Below are positions 57,600-64,000 of a stretch of 64,000 nt of DNA, piece after piece. The DNA is from Alkalihalobacillus pseudalcaliphilus (GTDB taxonomy: Bacteria; Bacillota; Bacilli; Bacillales; Bacillaceae_D), in the NCBI GenBank assembly GCA_001038565.1, contig LFJO01000001.1, positions 372,481 through 436,480 on the forward strand, read 5' to 3'. Both the position numbers and the translations under genes were made by a program. The notes below the pieces were generated by a model. That model made no database searches, was not told the origin of the DNA, and saw only the letters and a list, made by a program, of their open reading frames with translations. The stretch's first letter is position 1, and the number at the start of each line of letters is the position of its first letter.

Positions 57600-59045
57600 T
57601 TGAGCAATTTAGGGCAGGGTGATTGGAGAGCAACCTTACAAGATGGCCGAACGGTATGGTTAGACGGTCAAAAGGTTGATGTGACAACCGATAAAAAGTT
57701 CAAAGGTGTATTGGAAACGATCACTTCACTGTTTTCGATGCTTGAAGATCCGGTTAATCAGACAATTCTTGGCTATAAAAATAACGAATCAACAACATTT
57801 GTTCATAAAGCTTTTTTAGTGCCGAAAACATATGAGCAGCTTTTGGAGAAAAGAGCCGCATTTGAACTGTGGTCGGAAATGACATATGGAGTGATGAGTC
57901 GACTATCCGATTATGCTTACTGTTTACTAACAGGATATTATATGGACAAAGCTTTTTTCACTCAATTTGATAAGGGTTTTTCTCTAAAAATAACAGCCTA
58001 TTATAAGCAAGCGTCTAGTCAAAAAAGAATCATCACAACGGCGATTTTAGACCCGCAAATTGACCGATCTCAAGCACCAGAGCAAGTGGAAGGGGGTTTG
58101 TTAAAAGTCGTAGGGGAGACAAAGGGAGGCTTGATTGTTCGAGGGGCCAAAATGATTGCAACGGCTGCTCCCTATGCTCATGATGTGCTTGTCATGCCTC
58201 ACCAAAAGTTAAATAAAGGGCAAGAGGAATATGCCAATATGTTCATTATTCCACTGAACTTGCCGGGCTTACAAATCGTTTGCCGTGAGTCCTTCTCCTC
58301 TCCGTTTGCTGAGAAGCATTTCATACAAGCCAATTTTGATGAGATGGATGCTGTCTTAATTTTTGATGATGTGTGTATTCCATGGGAGCGAGTTTTAATT
58401 AGAGGATCAATTGAAGGTGTATATGAGGCCCAACAGCATCAACAAATGAATCCGTTAGCTCATTATCAAACCGTCGTACGTTTATTAACGAAGCTACAAT
58501 TTATAGCAGGTGTAACGACGGCGATAGCTGAATCAATTGGCGCCAACCACTTTCTTCACGTTCAAGAAAAATTAGGTGAAGACTATACAAAAATAGATAC
58601 GATTAAAGCTTTATTAACGAGTGCTGAGATTGACGGAGAGGTCAATGAACAAGGGGTTTATGTACCAGCTAGTGTGCCTTTACAAGTAGCTCGAAATCTA
58701 GGGACCGAATATTATCCGAGGATGATTGAGATTTTAAAAGGAATTGGTGCAGGTGGATTTATTCAAGTGCCATCAAATCCTATCACTGAAAAGGATGAGT
58801 TGTTTCCTTTTTTTCAACGGTACTACCGGGGGACAGAAGTGGATGCGAAAACAAAAACGGATTTATTTCAGCTTGCATGGGAATTAATTGGTAGCCCACT
58901 CGGGGCTAGGCACGACCTGTATGAACGTTTTTATTCAGGAGATCCGATCCGGACTTTTGCTAACTTTTATAGCCAATATGACAAAGATCCATTAAGAGAT
59001 AGAATCTCTAATCTTTGGAAACAATTCGAAGAAGAGGGGGCATAG
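57600..59045 (+). CDS. HpaB-like flavin-dependent monooxygenase, first copy
   Basis: A 481-residue protein of the 4-hydroxyphenylacetate 3-monooxygenase (HpaB) family, acyl-CoA-dehydrogenase fold, using FADH2 supplied by a reductase. Family blocks: WSEMTYGVMSRLSDYAYCLL (Arg and Tyr of the active site kept), DPQIDRS, GAKMIATAAPYAHDVLV, NFDEMDAVLIFDDVCIPWER and ILKGIGAGGFIQVPS. Where HpaB has an active-site His before the DPQ.DR motif (TH-hydrophobic), this one has ITTAIL. Start TTG 57600 follows AAGGAGGAGATG. It is the first of four adjacent genes and is 30-40 percent alike in appearance to the next one, evidently a paralogue. Substrate unknown. Confidence 0.85.
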   Translation: MSNLGQGDWRATLQDGRTVWLDGQKVDVTTDKKFKGVLETITSLFSMLEDPVNQTILGYKNNESTTFVHKAFLVPKTYEQLLEKRAAFELWSEMTYGVMSRLSDYAYCLLTGYYMDKAFFTQFDKGFSLKITAYYKQASSQKRIITTAILDPQIDRSQAPEQVEGGLLKVVGETKGGLIVRGAKMIATAAPYAHDVLVMPHQKLNKGQEEYANMFIIPLNLPGLQIVCRESFSSPFAEKHFIQANFDEMDAVLIFDDVCIPWERVLIRGSIEGVYEAQQHQQMNPLAHYQTVVRLLTKLQFIAGVTTAIAESIGANHFLHVQEKLGEDYTKIDTIKALLTSAEIDGEVNEQGVYVPASVPLQVARNLGTEYYPRMIEILKGIGAGGFIQVPSNPITEKDELFPFFQRYYRGTEVDAKTKTDLFQLAWELIGSPLGARHDLYERFYSGDPIRTFANFYSQYDKDPLRDRISNLWKQFEEEGA

Positions 59046-59047
59046 TA

Positions 59048-60463
59048 GTGACGAGACGAACTTTTTTAGAACGAGTGAAGGCAGAGAGAACCGTCTGGGT
59101 AGATGGCGAGCTCGTTCAAGATGTGACGCACCATCCTGCCTTTGAAGGTACGATTAAAACGATAGATAAACTATTGCAAAAGCAGTATGTTGAATCTACA
59201 AAAGAGCTCTTAACTTATCATACAGAAGGTGTCAGAGCGCATCTTTCCTTTTTAATTCCTGAAAATAAAGTCGACTTGAAAAGGAAACGAGTCGCTTATC
59301 AGCATTGGGCAGACGACACATTTGGTGTCATGAGTCGATTATCAGAGTATACACGATCCATTATTACCGGATGGTATGCAAATCGGGATGTCTTAGATAA
59401 AAAAAGGCCTGGCTTTGCCGAGAAAATAGCGCATTATTATCGAAAATCCTTAGAGAATGATTGGTTATCAACCGTCGCTGGGCATGATCCACAAAGAGAT
59501 AGAGCAACTAAACAAACACACGACGCTTTATTACACATAACCGACCGAAATGAAGATGGAATTTTTGTAAGTGGTGCTAAAATGATTGCAACGGCTGCAC
59601 CCTATGTCGATGAAATTTTAATCAATTCTTACCATAAAAGAACGGAGAAAGAAAGAGCGTATGCTCATGTATTTTTTGTACCCGTAACAGCAAAAGGGTT
59701 AAATATTGTCTGTCGTGAATCTTTTGCAAGTCAAGATAAAACGAATCATCCGCTTAGTTCTCGTTATGATGAAATGGATGCTGTTCTAATTTTTGATCAT
59801 GTGTTTATTCCTTGGGAGCGAGTTCTGGCTTGTGAGGATCCTGAATTCTCTTGGGTTCTAAGGATAGAACCTTGTTCAGCCCTACTAAGTCAGCATCAGA
59901 CAGTGGCTCGGCTAGTAAGTAAGTTAGAAAGTGTTGCAGCGATTGCCAATGAATTAGCTGAGGCATCAGGAGCAACAGCCTTTTTGCATGTGAAACAAAA
60001 ACTTGCAGAGGTAATCATGCAAAAAGAGAGTATCTATGCTTTATTAAATGCGTCGGAGCACGAATCGACGATGTACGAAGGGGTTTGTTTACCAGATAAA
60101 GATTATTTAGCGACTGCTCGTAATTTAGGGACAAAATACTACCCTAGATCTCTAGAAATTATACAGCAAGTAGGAGCTGGAGGGTTGTTACAAACACCAT
60201 CCAAAATAGAAGAATTATTCGGTCCGATTGCTCACTTGTTAAAAGAGCCTTACAAGGGGACAAAAATGTCTGCAGAAGAAAGAACTAAGCTAATCAAATT
60301 AGCATGGGATCTGATTGGGAACTCACTAGGATCGAGACATGAGCTCTATGAACGATTTTATTCAGGCGATCCGGTACGAACTTTTGCCGGCCAATATCAT
60401 TCTTATCAGGATAAAAAGAGTTTAGTAGATTTTGCCTATCAAGCGATTCGAAGAGAGGAATGA
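59048..60463 (+). CDS. HpaB-like flavin-dependent monooxygenase, second copy
   Basis: A 471-residue HpaB-family paralogue of the preceding gene. It shares AERTVWVDGEL at its start, HWADDTFGVMSRLSEYTRSI, DPQRDRA, SGAKMIATAAPYVDEILI, SRYDEMDAVLIFDHVFIPWE and LGSRHELYERFYSGDPVRTF at the end. The active-site His found before the DPQ motif in HpaB appears to be replaced (LSTVAGH). GTG 59048 is chosen, 7 bases after GAGGGGG and directly after the upstream stop; a TTG at 59015 would overlap the first gene. It may form a heteromer with the first copy or act on a different substrate. Confidence 0.85.
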   Translation: MTRRTFLERVKAERTVWVDGELVQDVTHHPAFEGTIKTIDKLLQKQYVESTKELLTYHTEGVRAHLSFLIPENKVDLKRKRVAYQHWADDTFGVMSRLSEYTRSIITGWYANRDVLDKKRPGFAEKIAHYYRKSLENDWLSTVAGHDPQRDRATKQTHDALLHITDRNEDGIFVSGAKMIATAAPYVDEILINSYHKRTEKERAYAHVFFVPVTAKGLNIVCRESFASQDKTNHPLSSRYDEMDAVLIFDHVFIPWERVLACEDPEFSWVLRIEPCSALLSQHQTVARLVSKLESVAAIANELAEASGATAFLHVKQKLAEVIMQKESIYALLNASEHESTMYEGVCLPDKDYLATARNLGTKYYPRSLEIIQQVGAGGLLQTPSKIEELFGPIAHLLKEPYKGTKMSAEERTKLIKLAWDLIGNSLGSRHELYERFYSGDPVRTFAGQYHSYQDKKSLVDFAYQAIRREE

Positions 60464-60468
60464 CTAAG

Positions 60469-61539
60469 ATGCCTCGTTTTTATTGGTTTATACCGACAAA
60501 TGGAGATGGAGAGTTTTTAGGATTAAATAAGCCAGAGCGTCAGCCCTCACTTGCATATTTAACCAGGGTCGCTCAAGCGGCAGAACATGCTGGCTTTGAA
60601 GGTATACTTGTGCCAACTGGAATTCCCTATTTGGATTCATGGATGATTGGTTCTGCGATTATCCACCAAACTGAAAAGATAAAACCTTTAGTAGCTTTTA
60701 GACCTGGATTTATCTCTCCAACTGTCGCTGCAAAAATGGCTGCAACGATTGACCAGTTTTCAGATGGAAGATTACTTTTAAATATTGTAACGGGAGGATC
60801 ATTATTAGAGCTTGGGCAAGACGGTGATTTTATTCCACACGATAAGCGCTACCAACGAACAGCTGAATTTTTACAAGTCATTAAGCAATCGTGGGAGCAA
60901 GATGTTTTTGACTATCAAAGCGAGTTTTACGAAGTGCAGGGAGGTAGCCTTTTTCCTGAGAATAGCAAAGGGAGGAATATTCCCATTTATTTTGGGGGTT
61001 CGTCAGAGGTGGCAAAGGATGTAGCCGCACAGTATGCGGACATTTATTTGCAGTGGGGAGAACCGGTAGTGCAGATTAAGCAACAGATTAAAGATGTTAG
61101 AGAGCGGGCACGCAATTACAATCGAACACTCGAATATGGTATTCGAATTCATGTCGTAGTTAGAGATTCTGAAGAAGAAGCGTGGCAAGCTGCCTATCGT
61201 ATTATTAGTCAAATCGATACTCGGAGAAGGGAAAAGATGAATCATTACTATGAAACAACCGATTCAATTGCTCAAAAAAGAATGAACGAAGTCACGCAAA
61301 AAAGTGATCGTTTTGACGAGTGTGGTTGGGCTGGTATAGGGAAAATAAGAAAAGGGGCAGGAACGGCTTTAGTAGGGACTCCACAGCAAATTAAAGAAGC
61401 AATTGAACATTATCAAGAAGTAGGTGTGAGTCACTTTATCCTCTCTGGTTTTCCACATTTAGAAGAAGCAAAAAGGTTTGGCGAATCCGTTAAGCCGCTT
61501 TTTGTAAAGAAGGGAACCTTAGGAGGGGGAGCGGAATGA
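60469..61539 (+). CDS. SsuD-like FMNH2-dependent alkanesulfonate monooxygenase
   Basis: A 356-residue bacterial-luciferase-fold enzyme. It begins FYWFIPTNGDGEFLGLNKPE, typical of SsuD; it has ARNEGFEGILVPTG-like text (AAEHAGFEGILVPTGIPYLD), VAFRPGFISPTVAAKMAATI, LLLNIVTGGSLLELGQDGDF with DHDKRY-like HDKRYQRTAEFL, and IPIYFGGSSEVAKDVAAQ. SsuD uses FMNH2 and O2 to release sulfite from alkanesulfonates. ATG 60469 is preferred (AGAGGA 9 bases upstream); ATG 60460 overlaps the preceding stop. The third gene of the operon. No flavin reductase or SsuABC transporter gene is adjacent. Confidence 0.88.
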   Translation: MPRFYWFIPTNGDGEFLGLNKPERQPSLAYLTRVAQAAEHAGFEGILVPTGIPYLDSWMIGSAIIHQTEKIKPLVAFRPGFISPTVAAKMAATIDQFSDGRLLLNIVTGGSLLELGQDGDFIPHDKRYQRTAEFLQVIKQSWEQDVFDYQSEFYEVQGGSLFPENSKGRNIPIYFGGSSEVAKDVAAQYADIYLQWGEPVVQIKQQIKDVRERARNYNRTLEYGIRIHVVVRDSEEEAWQAAYRIISQIDTRRREKMNHYYETTDSIAQKRMNEVTQKSDRFDECGWAGIGKIRKGAGTALVGTPQQIKEAIEHYQEVGVSHFILSGFPHLEEAKRFGESVKPLFVKKGTLGGGAE

Positions 61540-62564
61540 ACTATATCATTTGGGGAGCAAACTTATCTGGTGGTTTTCTTCGTGCTGATGTGGAACAAGA
61601 GAGGGACAATAGTTTTACGTATAACCAAAAGCTTGTAGAGCTTGCAGAGAAAAAGGGTATTAATGCTATTTTATATGCGACAAGGTATTTGGGAGCGATT
61701 GGCGGTAGTGAGTCTGAACAGGGGCAACTCGATCCGCTTACGTTAATGGCAGCTTTAATACCTTCAACTCAAAACATTCATTTCATTAGTGCCGTACTTC
61801 CAGGCTTTATTTCACCGGTGACGTTAGCAAAAATGGGGGCAACACTAGATATTATTTCAAATGGACGGTTTCATATTAATTTAGTGAGTGGATGGTTTAA
61901 GGAAGAGCAAGAAATATTTGGAATCGAATGGATCGACCATAAAGAACGTTACGCGCGTTCAAAAGAATATTTAGAAGTGCTAAAAGGTCTATGGACTCAA
62001 GAGTCATTTTCATACAAAGGGAATTATTACCAATTAAAAGATGCCCATTTGTCGCCCAAACCTGTTCAAAAGCCTTATCCCGCCATCTATCAAGGTGGAA
62101 ATTCTTTACCTGCCCAAACGATGGCAGCCGAGCATTCAGATATATATTTTATGAATGGGGCACTAAAAGAAGAATTATATCAACAGATAACGGTTGTCAA
62201 AGAACTGGCAAAAAAGCAAGGACGAGAACTTACGTATGCGGTCAATGCTTTTGTGATTGCTAGACAAACAGAAAAGGAGGCATATGAAGAATATCAATGG
62301 ATTTTAGACCGTGCTGATGAAGTGGCGATCAAGAAGTTCCAAGAAAGAACGGAATCACAAGGAATGTGGAAAAATGCAAAGGAGCTAGGTGACTTTGTTG
62401 CAAATAATGAAGGATTTCGAACGGGGCTAATAGGCAGCTATGAAACCGTCACAAAGAAAATAAACGAGCTGAAGCTATTAGGCGTCGACCATGTCCTGCT
62501 TACTTTCCGAAAGCCATTGGAGGAATTACCGATATTTTTTGAAAAGGTGGTCAGAAAGATTTAG
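61536..62564 (+). CDS. SfnG-like FMNH2-dependent sulfone monooxygenase
   Basis: A 342-residue luciferase-family enzyme. It has NLSGGFL, YNQKLVELAEKKGINAILYA, SAVLPGFISPVTLAKMGATL, DIISNGRFHINLVSGWFKEE, HKERYARSKEYLEVLKGLWT, PKPVQKPYPAIYQGGNS and AAEHSDIYFMNG, a set that recalls dimethylsulfone monooxygenase SfnG more than SsuD. SfnG converts dimethylsulfone to methanesulfinate with FMNH2. RutA-like pyrimidine oxygenases share part of this, so substrate is not certain. Its ATG overlaps the preceding stop by 4 bp (ATGA), so the operon is tightly coupled. The last gene of the unit. Confidence 0.85.
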   Translation: MNYIIWGANLSGGFLRADVEQERDNSFTYNQKLVELAEKKGINAILYATRYLGAIGGSESEQGQLDPLTLMAALIPSTQNIHFISAVLPGFISPVTLAKMGATLDIISNGRFHINLVSGWFKEEQEIFGIEWIDHKERYARSKEYLEVLKGLWTQESFSYKGNYYQLKDAHLSPKPVQKPYPAIYQGGNSLPAQTMAAEHSDIYFMNGALKEELYQQITVVKELAKKQGRELTYAVNAFVIARQTEKEAYEEYQWILDRADEVAIKKFQERTESQGMWKNAKELGDFVANNEGFRTGLIGSYETVTKKINELKLLGVDHVLLTFRKPLEELPIFFEKVVRKI

Positions 62565-62836
62565 ATTTTATAAGTGGTTCTAGAAAAATTTAATACACCA
62601 CTATGGATTGCAAGCTTAGATCCTATTTTAAGTGTAAATTTAGAAGAATATTTTTATTCAAGTCTATGTGGTCCTCACTGGTGTAAACGATTGAAAAAGG
62701 GTGTTTGGTGTGGAAGTGAAGTGCTGATTGTTAGCGGTGTGACCGATTCCCAATCAGCACCACTCCACAGAATATCCCTCGTGAATGTTGGTAATAGCGA
62801 ACAAAGTTTCATATCCGCGATCACCTTTTATAGCAG

Positions 62837-63022
62837 CTATAGCTCACTCGCGCGTTTGCCACCGACAGCATAATTCGTTTTCTTCATTTCTTCAATAATA
62901 ATAGAAACCTTCTCAACTGGTGCACCTGTAGATTCTGAAACAGCTAACGTCACCTTATCGACTAACTGTTGCTTTTGCTCATCTGTACGACCTTCTAACA
63001 TTTGAACAGTAACGATTGGCAT
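62837..63022 (-). CDS. 4-oxalocrotonate tautomerase family protein
   Basis: A 61-residue tautomerase with the catalytic Pro1 after Met removal (MPIVTVQMLEGRTDEQKQQL) and the family pattern VSESTGAPVEKVSIIIEEM. B. subtilis YwhB (62 residues) is a close counterpart. Homologues form hexamers and catalyse keto-enol tautomerisation; the physiological substrate in bacilli is unclear. The start must be ATG 63022 to expose Pro1, and GGAGGTTGTTTG precedes it. A longer frame to 63082 would lose this. It is next to, but convergent with, the monooxygenase operon. Confidence 0.93.
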   Translation of the reverse strand: MPIVTVQMLEGRTDEQKQQLVDKVTLAVSESTGAPVEKVSIIIEEMKKTNYAVGGKRASEL

Positions 63023-63043
63023 ATCAAACAACCTCCATACATG

Positions 63044-63082
63044 AATAAAAAATAATGAGACTAACGACAAGGTTAGTCTCAT
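63044..63082 (-). terminator. Rho-independent terminator of the surface protein gene
   Basis: ATGAGACTAAC (63055-63065) pairs with GTTAGTCTCAT (63072-63082); read on the minus strand the stem is followed by TATTTTTTATTC. Confidence 0.88.
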
Positions 63083-63127
63083 GTAAGTATAGCAAGAAAA
63101 AGATACAATTACCTCTCACATGCCTTA

Positions 63128-64000
63128 TTAGTGAGTAAAACGAATACGTCGAAATGTCCATAATAGGAATCCTAACGCAAGTAAAGCTGTGCCAATGAAG
63201 ATAAATGTGTAATTCTCAGTTGCTGTATTTGGTAAGGTTTGTCCATTTTCGCTGTCAGTTGAGGTTTGCTTATCATGATCTTTTAACGGAATATCTTTGA
63301 TAGGCTGTTCAACTTCTGGGTGATTCGGTTTTGGTTTGGAAGGTTGCTTGCCCTCATCCGGCTTTTCAATAGTTGGCGGTTTAAGTCCTAATAACTCGTT
63401 ATCAAAAAGAAAGTCCGCTAATAATGAACCTCCCTTACTGTATAAAGAGATGACTAATTTTTGATCGTCATTAAGAGAAGCCAATGTTAACAAGTTTTGA
63501 AAAGACAGTGGTGTATCTATTCCATTTTCTCTAATTGCAAAAGAAACATCAAACTGAAAGACATCTAAATAATATTTAGCTGTTTTAGCAAAATGGATGA
63601 GTTCAGCTATGCTTAAATCACTTGCCTCGACACCTTCATATTCTTCTAGAAAATAGTAAAGATTTTCTACTTCATCCCATAAAGACGGAGACTCCTCAAG
63701 TTGTTCAAATAGATGGATGAAAATATTCTCAAGTTCATAAGTTTCTAAGCCAATTCGTTTGAAAAGTGCAGCGGTTTCTGCATCTAATAAATCTTCCAAG
63801 TCCCAATCCCATTGTAAGAGTACGTCCCATAAGAACATATCCAAGTCATCATAGAAGATAAAATCTTCAATCGTAAACCCGTATTCCGCAAGAAGCTCAT
63901 CTAATTCATCTCTAGTAATCTCATAATCATCTAAAAGATTAACGAGATTTTCTTCGGTAAGGAGTTCACCTAAAAAGTCTTGAAGCTCTTCTAGAGTACG
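63128..64000 (-). CDS. Sortase-anchored acidic surface protein (5' part outside window)
   Basis: The frame is open from 64000 leftwards to 63128, so at least 290 residues are present and the N-terminus is beyond the window. The visible part is rich in Asp, Glu and Leu with repeated helical segments (e.g. LQDFLGELLTEENLVNLLDD, ELDELLAEYGFTIEDF), then a Lys/Pro-rich linker (KPDEGKQPSKPKPNHPEVEQ). It ends with a sorting signal: LPNTA, a hydrophobic span (FIFIGTALLALGFLLW) and the basic tail RRIRFTH. LPxTA signals are used by class D sortases of bacilli. The overall pattern fits the 'processed acidic surface protein' type. Function unknown. Confidence 0.85.
   Translation of the reverse strand, partial: RTLEELQDFLGELLTEENLVNLLDDYEITRDELDELLAEYGFTIEDFIFYDDLDMFLWDVLLQWDWDLEDLLDAETAALFKRIGLETYELENIFIHLFEQLEESPSLWDEVENLYYFLEEYEGVEASDLSIAELIHFAKTAKYYLDVFQFDVSFAIRENGIDTPLSFQNLLTLASLNDDQKLVISLYSKGGSLLADFLFDNELLGLKPPTIEKPDEGKQPSKPKPNHPEVEQPIKDIPLKDHDKQTSTDSENGQTLPNTATENYTFIFIGTALLALGFLLWTFRRIRFTH

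Noticed and set aside
62574-62873. 99-codon plus-strand frame after the SfnG-like gene
   Set aside because: Its 3' end runs opposite the tautomerase gene, and no ribosome-binding site or family match is seen.

Overview
The window is a low-GC Firmicutes chromosome segment, almost certainly from an endospore-forming member of the Bacillaceae. Evidence includes spore genes (cwlJ, gerQ, a CotF-like coat protein), SinR/SinI regulators, and gene content and order recalling the ywd-ywf-ywg part of Bacillus subtilis (pdxK, ung, ywdI, ywdK, gerQ, cwlJ, hemQ, pta, lipL, ywfO, ywgA). B. subtilis itself is excluded by the many insertions and by an abundant repeat family; an alkaliphilic/halotolerant Bacillus relative is my best guess, not a demonstrated one. 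No rRNA, tRNA, CRISPR array, transposase or prophage gene was seen.

Layout. 0-2.3 kb: a truncated Fur-controlled siderophore-binding lipoprotein, an AraC/GyrI-type regulator and csaA. 2.6-4 kb: an M20 dipeptidase. 4.2-11.3 kb: a two-component module made of a NarL-type regulator and a 1675-residue pseudokinase/AAA/GAF/histidine kinase, plus a second, degenerate paralogous regulator. 10-13.6 kb: a Sin-type island with two SinI-like micro-proteins, SinR, a short SinR-like HTH protein, a possible PilZ protein and an IDEAL-domain protein, carrying six 16-bp GTTC-N8-GAA(C/T) sites. 14.3-15.2 kb: a guanidine-I riboswitch with a paired SMR exporter. 15.6-18 kb: topB followed by a cluster of DnaA boxes. 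18.5-23.5 kb: a Rieske oxidoreductase, a sugar MFS transporter and a GH13 alpha-glucosidase with shared LacI/CcpA-like operators. 24.3-27.7 kb: cshA and a GlnR/TnrA-boxed glnA.

27.9-33.8 kb: rarD, pdxK, an ATP-grasp enzyme, a YjiH-family membrane protein and ung. 34.8-37.8 kb: an operon joining the ammonium transporter amtB to a GlnD-like DUF294 nucleotidyltransferase and a DnaQ-like exonuclease. 38-49.9 kb: conserved core genes (ywdI, GNAT, ywdK, gerQ, cwlJ, hemQ, pta, lipL, a glutamate symporter, asnB) and an alcohol dehydrogenase divergent from a LuxR-type regulator. 50.4-50.8 kb: an array of 52-bp tandem repeats. 51.2-54.5 kb: an Fsr-like MFS exporter, ywfO and ywgA. 54.5-62.6 kb: an NlpA/MetNPQ-type ABC importer divergent from a four-gene operon of reduced-flavin monooxygenases (two HpaB-like, one SsuD-like, one SfnG-like), which looks like an organosulfur scavenging unit. 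The right end holds a 4-oxalocrotonate tautomerase and an incomplete sortase-anchored acidic surface protein.

Two themes run across the window. First, a family of roughly 100-300 bp structured, non-coding interspersed repeats occupies a dozen intergenic positions, often ending just upstream of the next gene's ribosome-binding site. Second, nitrogen control (glnA, amtB, GlnD-like protein) and a Sin-type lifestyle switch are each represented by compact, unusual clusters. These, the flavin monooxygenase operon, the DnaA-box cluster and the 52-bp array are the best candidates for undescribed biology.
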